DNA of 41,967 nucleotides from Prevotella sp. (lineage in GTDB: Bacteria > Bacteroidota > Bacteroidia > Bacteroidales > Bacteroidaceae), in contig JAFYDA010000044.1 of assembly GCA_017545045.1 (NCBI GenBank), positions 1 to 41,967 on the forward strand, read 5' to 3'. The position numbers were made by a program, and so were the translations under genes. This document shows, piece by piece, positions 41,413-41,967 of the stretch (its first letter is position 1; the number at the start of each line of letters is the position of its first letter). Under the pieces are notes generated by a model that was given only the letters and a program-made list of their open reading frames with translations, was not told the origin of the DNA and searched no databases.

Positions 41413-41843
41413 ATTTGTCTGTGCGGTAGCAAATTGCCACTTCGTTCTCGCTGTCGCTCGCGATACCTTCGGCATTCTTCACTCTTCACTTTCGCAAGAA
41501 TATCGTCGATTTCTTGCGAACTGGGCTTGTGGTCGGTGGTGACGTAGATCATCTGTTCGCTCTCGTTCTTCTGTAGGAAGGCGGTGACGCTTTCTGGTTT
41601 CAAAAAGTAACGAGAATCGGCATCGGGTTCGAGCACGTCGGCGATGGTGCGGGTCAGCGGCACGGGCTGGGGCCAGGGGAAGGCGTGGGGCAGTCCCATG
41701 TCCCGTCGCCACGAAAGACAGAACACTCGCTCACGGTTCTGCGGCACACCGAAGTCCTTGGCGTTGAGCACGCGGTAGTCGCTGTCGTAGCCGAGGTCGC
41801 TGAGCACGCCGCGCCACTGGTCGAAGCCACTGCGGGACGGCAT
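41391..41843 (-). pseudogene. C5-cytosine DNA methyltransferase fragment (150 aa)
   Basis: The segment YRVLNAKDFGVPQNRERVFC matches motif VIII-type sequence of Dcm/C5 methyltransferases, followed by the family's variable region. The N-terminal SAM-binding region and the PCQ/ENV motifs are absent, so it cannot be active. It ends in host-type repeat sequence (SEECRRYRERQRERS) that supplies a false C-terminus. The start ATG 41843 is fortuitous. It seems to be a remnant of a modification gene interrupted by the repeat copy at 41429-41490 and by a deletion at its 5' end. Confidence 0.75.
41429..41490. repeat. Dispersed repeat copy B (matches 22885-22947)
   Basis: Begins GCAAATTGCCACTTCG and ends CTTCACTCTTCACT, nearly identical to copy A. 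It lies inside the methyltransferase fragment right after EIDDILAK and produces the junk C-terminus. Confidence 0.85.
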
Positions 41844-41901
41844 AGAAGCTGTGAGTACCCATGCGGGTGTTCTCAGCTATCTTCACTTTAATTTTAGCCA
41901 T
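41731..41901 (-). pseudogene. Remnant start of an HU-like or similar small protein
   Basis: The start MAKIKVKIAENTRMGTHSFY resembles the beginning of conserved Bacteroidales HU-like/DNA-binding phage proteins. After about residue 22 the frame runs into methyltransferase sequence in a wrong frame and ends at 41731. It appears as a fusion scar formed by a deletion. Right of it (41902-41967) I see no gene. Confidence 0.45.
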
Positions 41902-41967
41902 AGTTTTGTTCTTTCTTGTTTTATGGCGTTAGCCCGTTGTGAGTGCCGTTGTTCCGCGAGGCCGGGC

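Noticed and set aside
41257-41475. 72-aa ORF across the C9 tract in its present frame
   Set aside because: After the tract the residues (RKSPRTPRPSGHGKG) are unnatural, while the frame obtained with 8 G matches a conserved-looking segment.

Overview
The window looks like most of the late (structural and lysis) half of a tailed, dsDNA phage or prophage of a Bacteroidetes host, most likely a Prevotella-like gut or oral bacterium. Three things point there. Several genes are preceded by the Bacteroidetes -7 promoter element TAnnTTTG. The proteins (S49 protease-scaffold fusion, DUF4376, DUF5675, DUF4406, DUF6549-like and large tail proteins) are of the kind found in Bacteroidales phages. Short dispersed repeats (GTGAAGAGTGAAGAAT-type, CTCCCCCGTCCCC-type, GATGGCTGATG-type) resemble those I know from Prevotella-like genomes. 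Nearly all genes are on the minus strand, so the transcription order runs from right to left. No terminase, portal, integrase or repressor is recognisable, so the phage is incomplete here.

Layout in transcription order. (1) 41.9-38.7 kb: a broken HU-like/C5-methyltransferase remnant, a chain of tiny overlapping ORFs, a phage DnaN-type sliding clamp and a DUF4406 protein, closed by a terminator. (2) 38.7-34.1 kb: an unknown protein interrupted by three repeat-derived peptides, a 234-aa protein ending in another repeat, and a 916-aa tail protein. (3) A plus-strand lipoprotein gene with its own promoter and terminator at 33.6-34.1 kb. (4) 33.5-24.3 kb: three large tail-tip and fibre proteins, the last a 1620-residue mosaic fibre with an SGNH-esterase-like domain. 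(5) 23.9-18.7 kb: holin, DUF5675 lysis candidate, collagen-like fibre, lectin-like tip protein, DUF4376 protein, a spanin-like protein and a membrane protein. (6) 18.5-13.0 kb: three unknown head-region proteins, the capsid protease-scaffold gene with a nested scaffold start, and the major capsid protein carrying an InlB-B-type C-terminal domain. (7) 12.9-2.8 kb: tail tube protein, two chaperone-position genes, a small HTH protein, a further tail protein and the 1878-aa tape measure. (8) 2.6-0 kb: two unknown proteins and an adenine methyltransferase cut by the window edge.

A TnpB-only IS605/IS1341-type element (plus strand, about 9.22-10.47 kb) is inserted in the tail operon. The most unusual signals are as follows. 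Two 9-G tracts each throw a modification-related gene out of frame by the same one base. Host-type repeats are inserted in frame inside phage genes. Stop/start junctions are duplicated (ATGAAGATTAA and AAGGAGGTTAGTTGATATGGA). Mutually exclusive hairpins lie upstream of the 462-aa gene. A 107-nt nested hairpin starts just downstream of a plus-strand promoter box.
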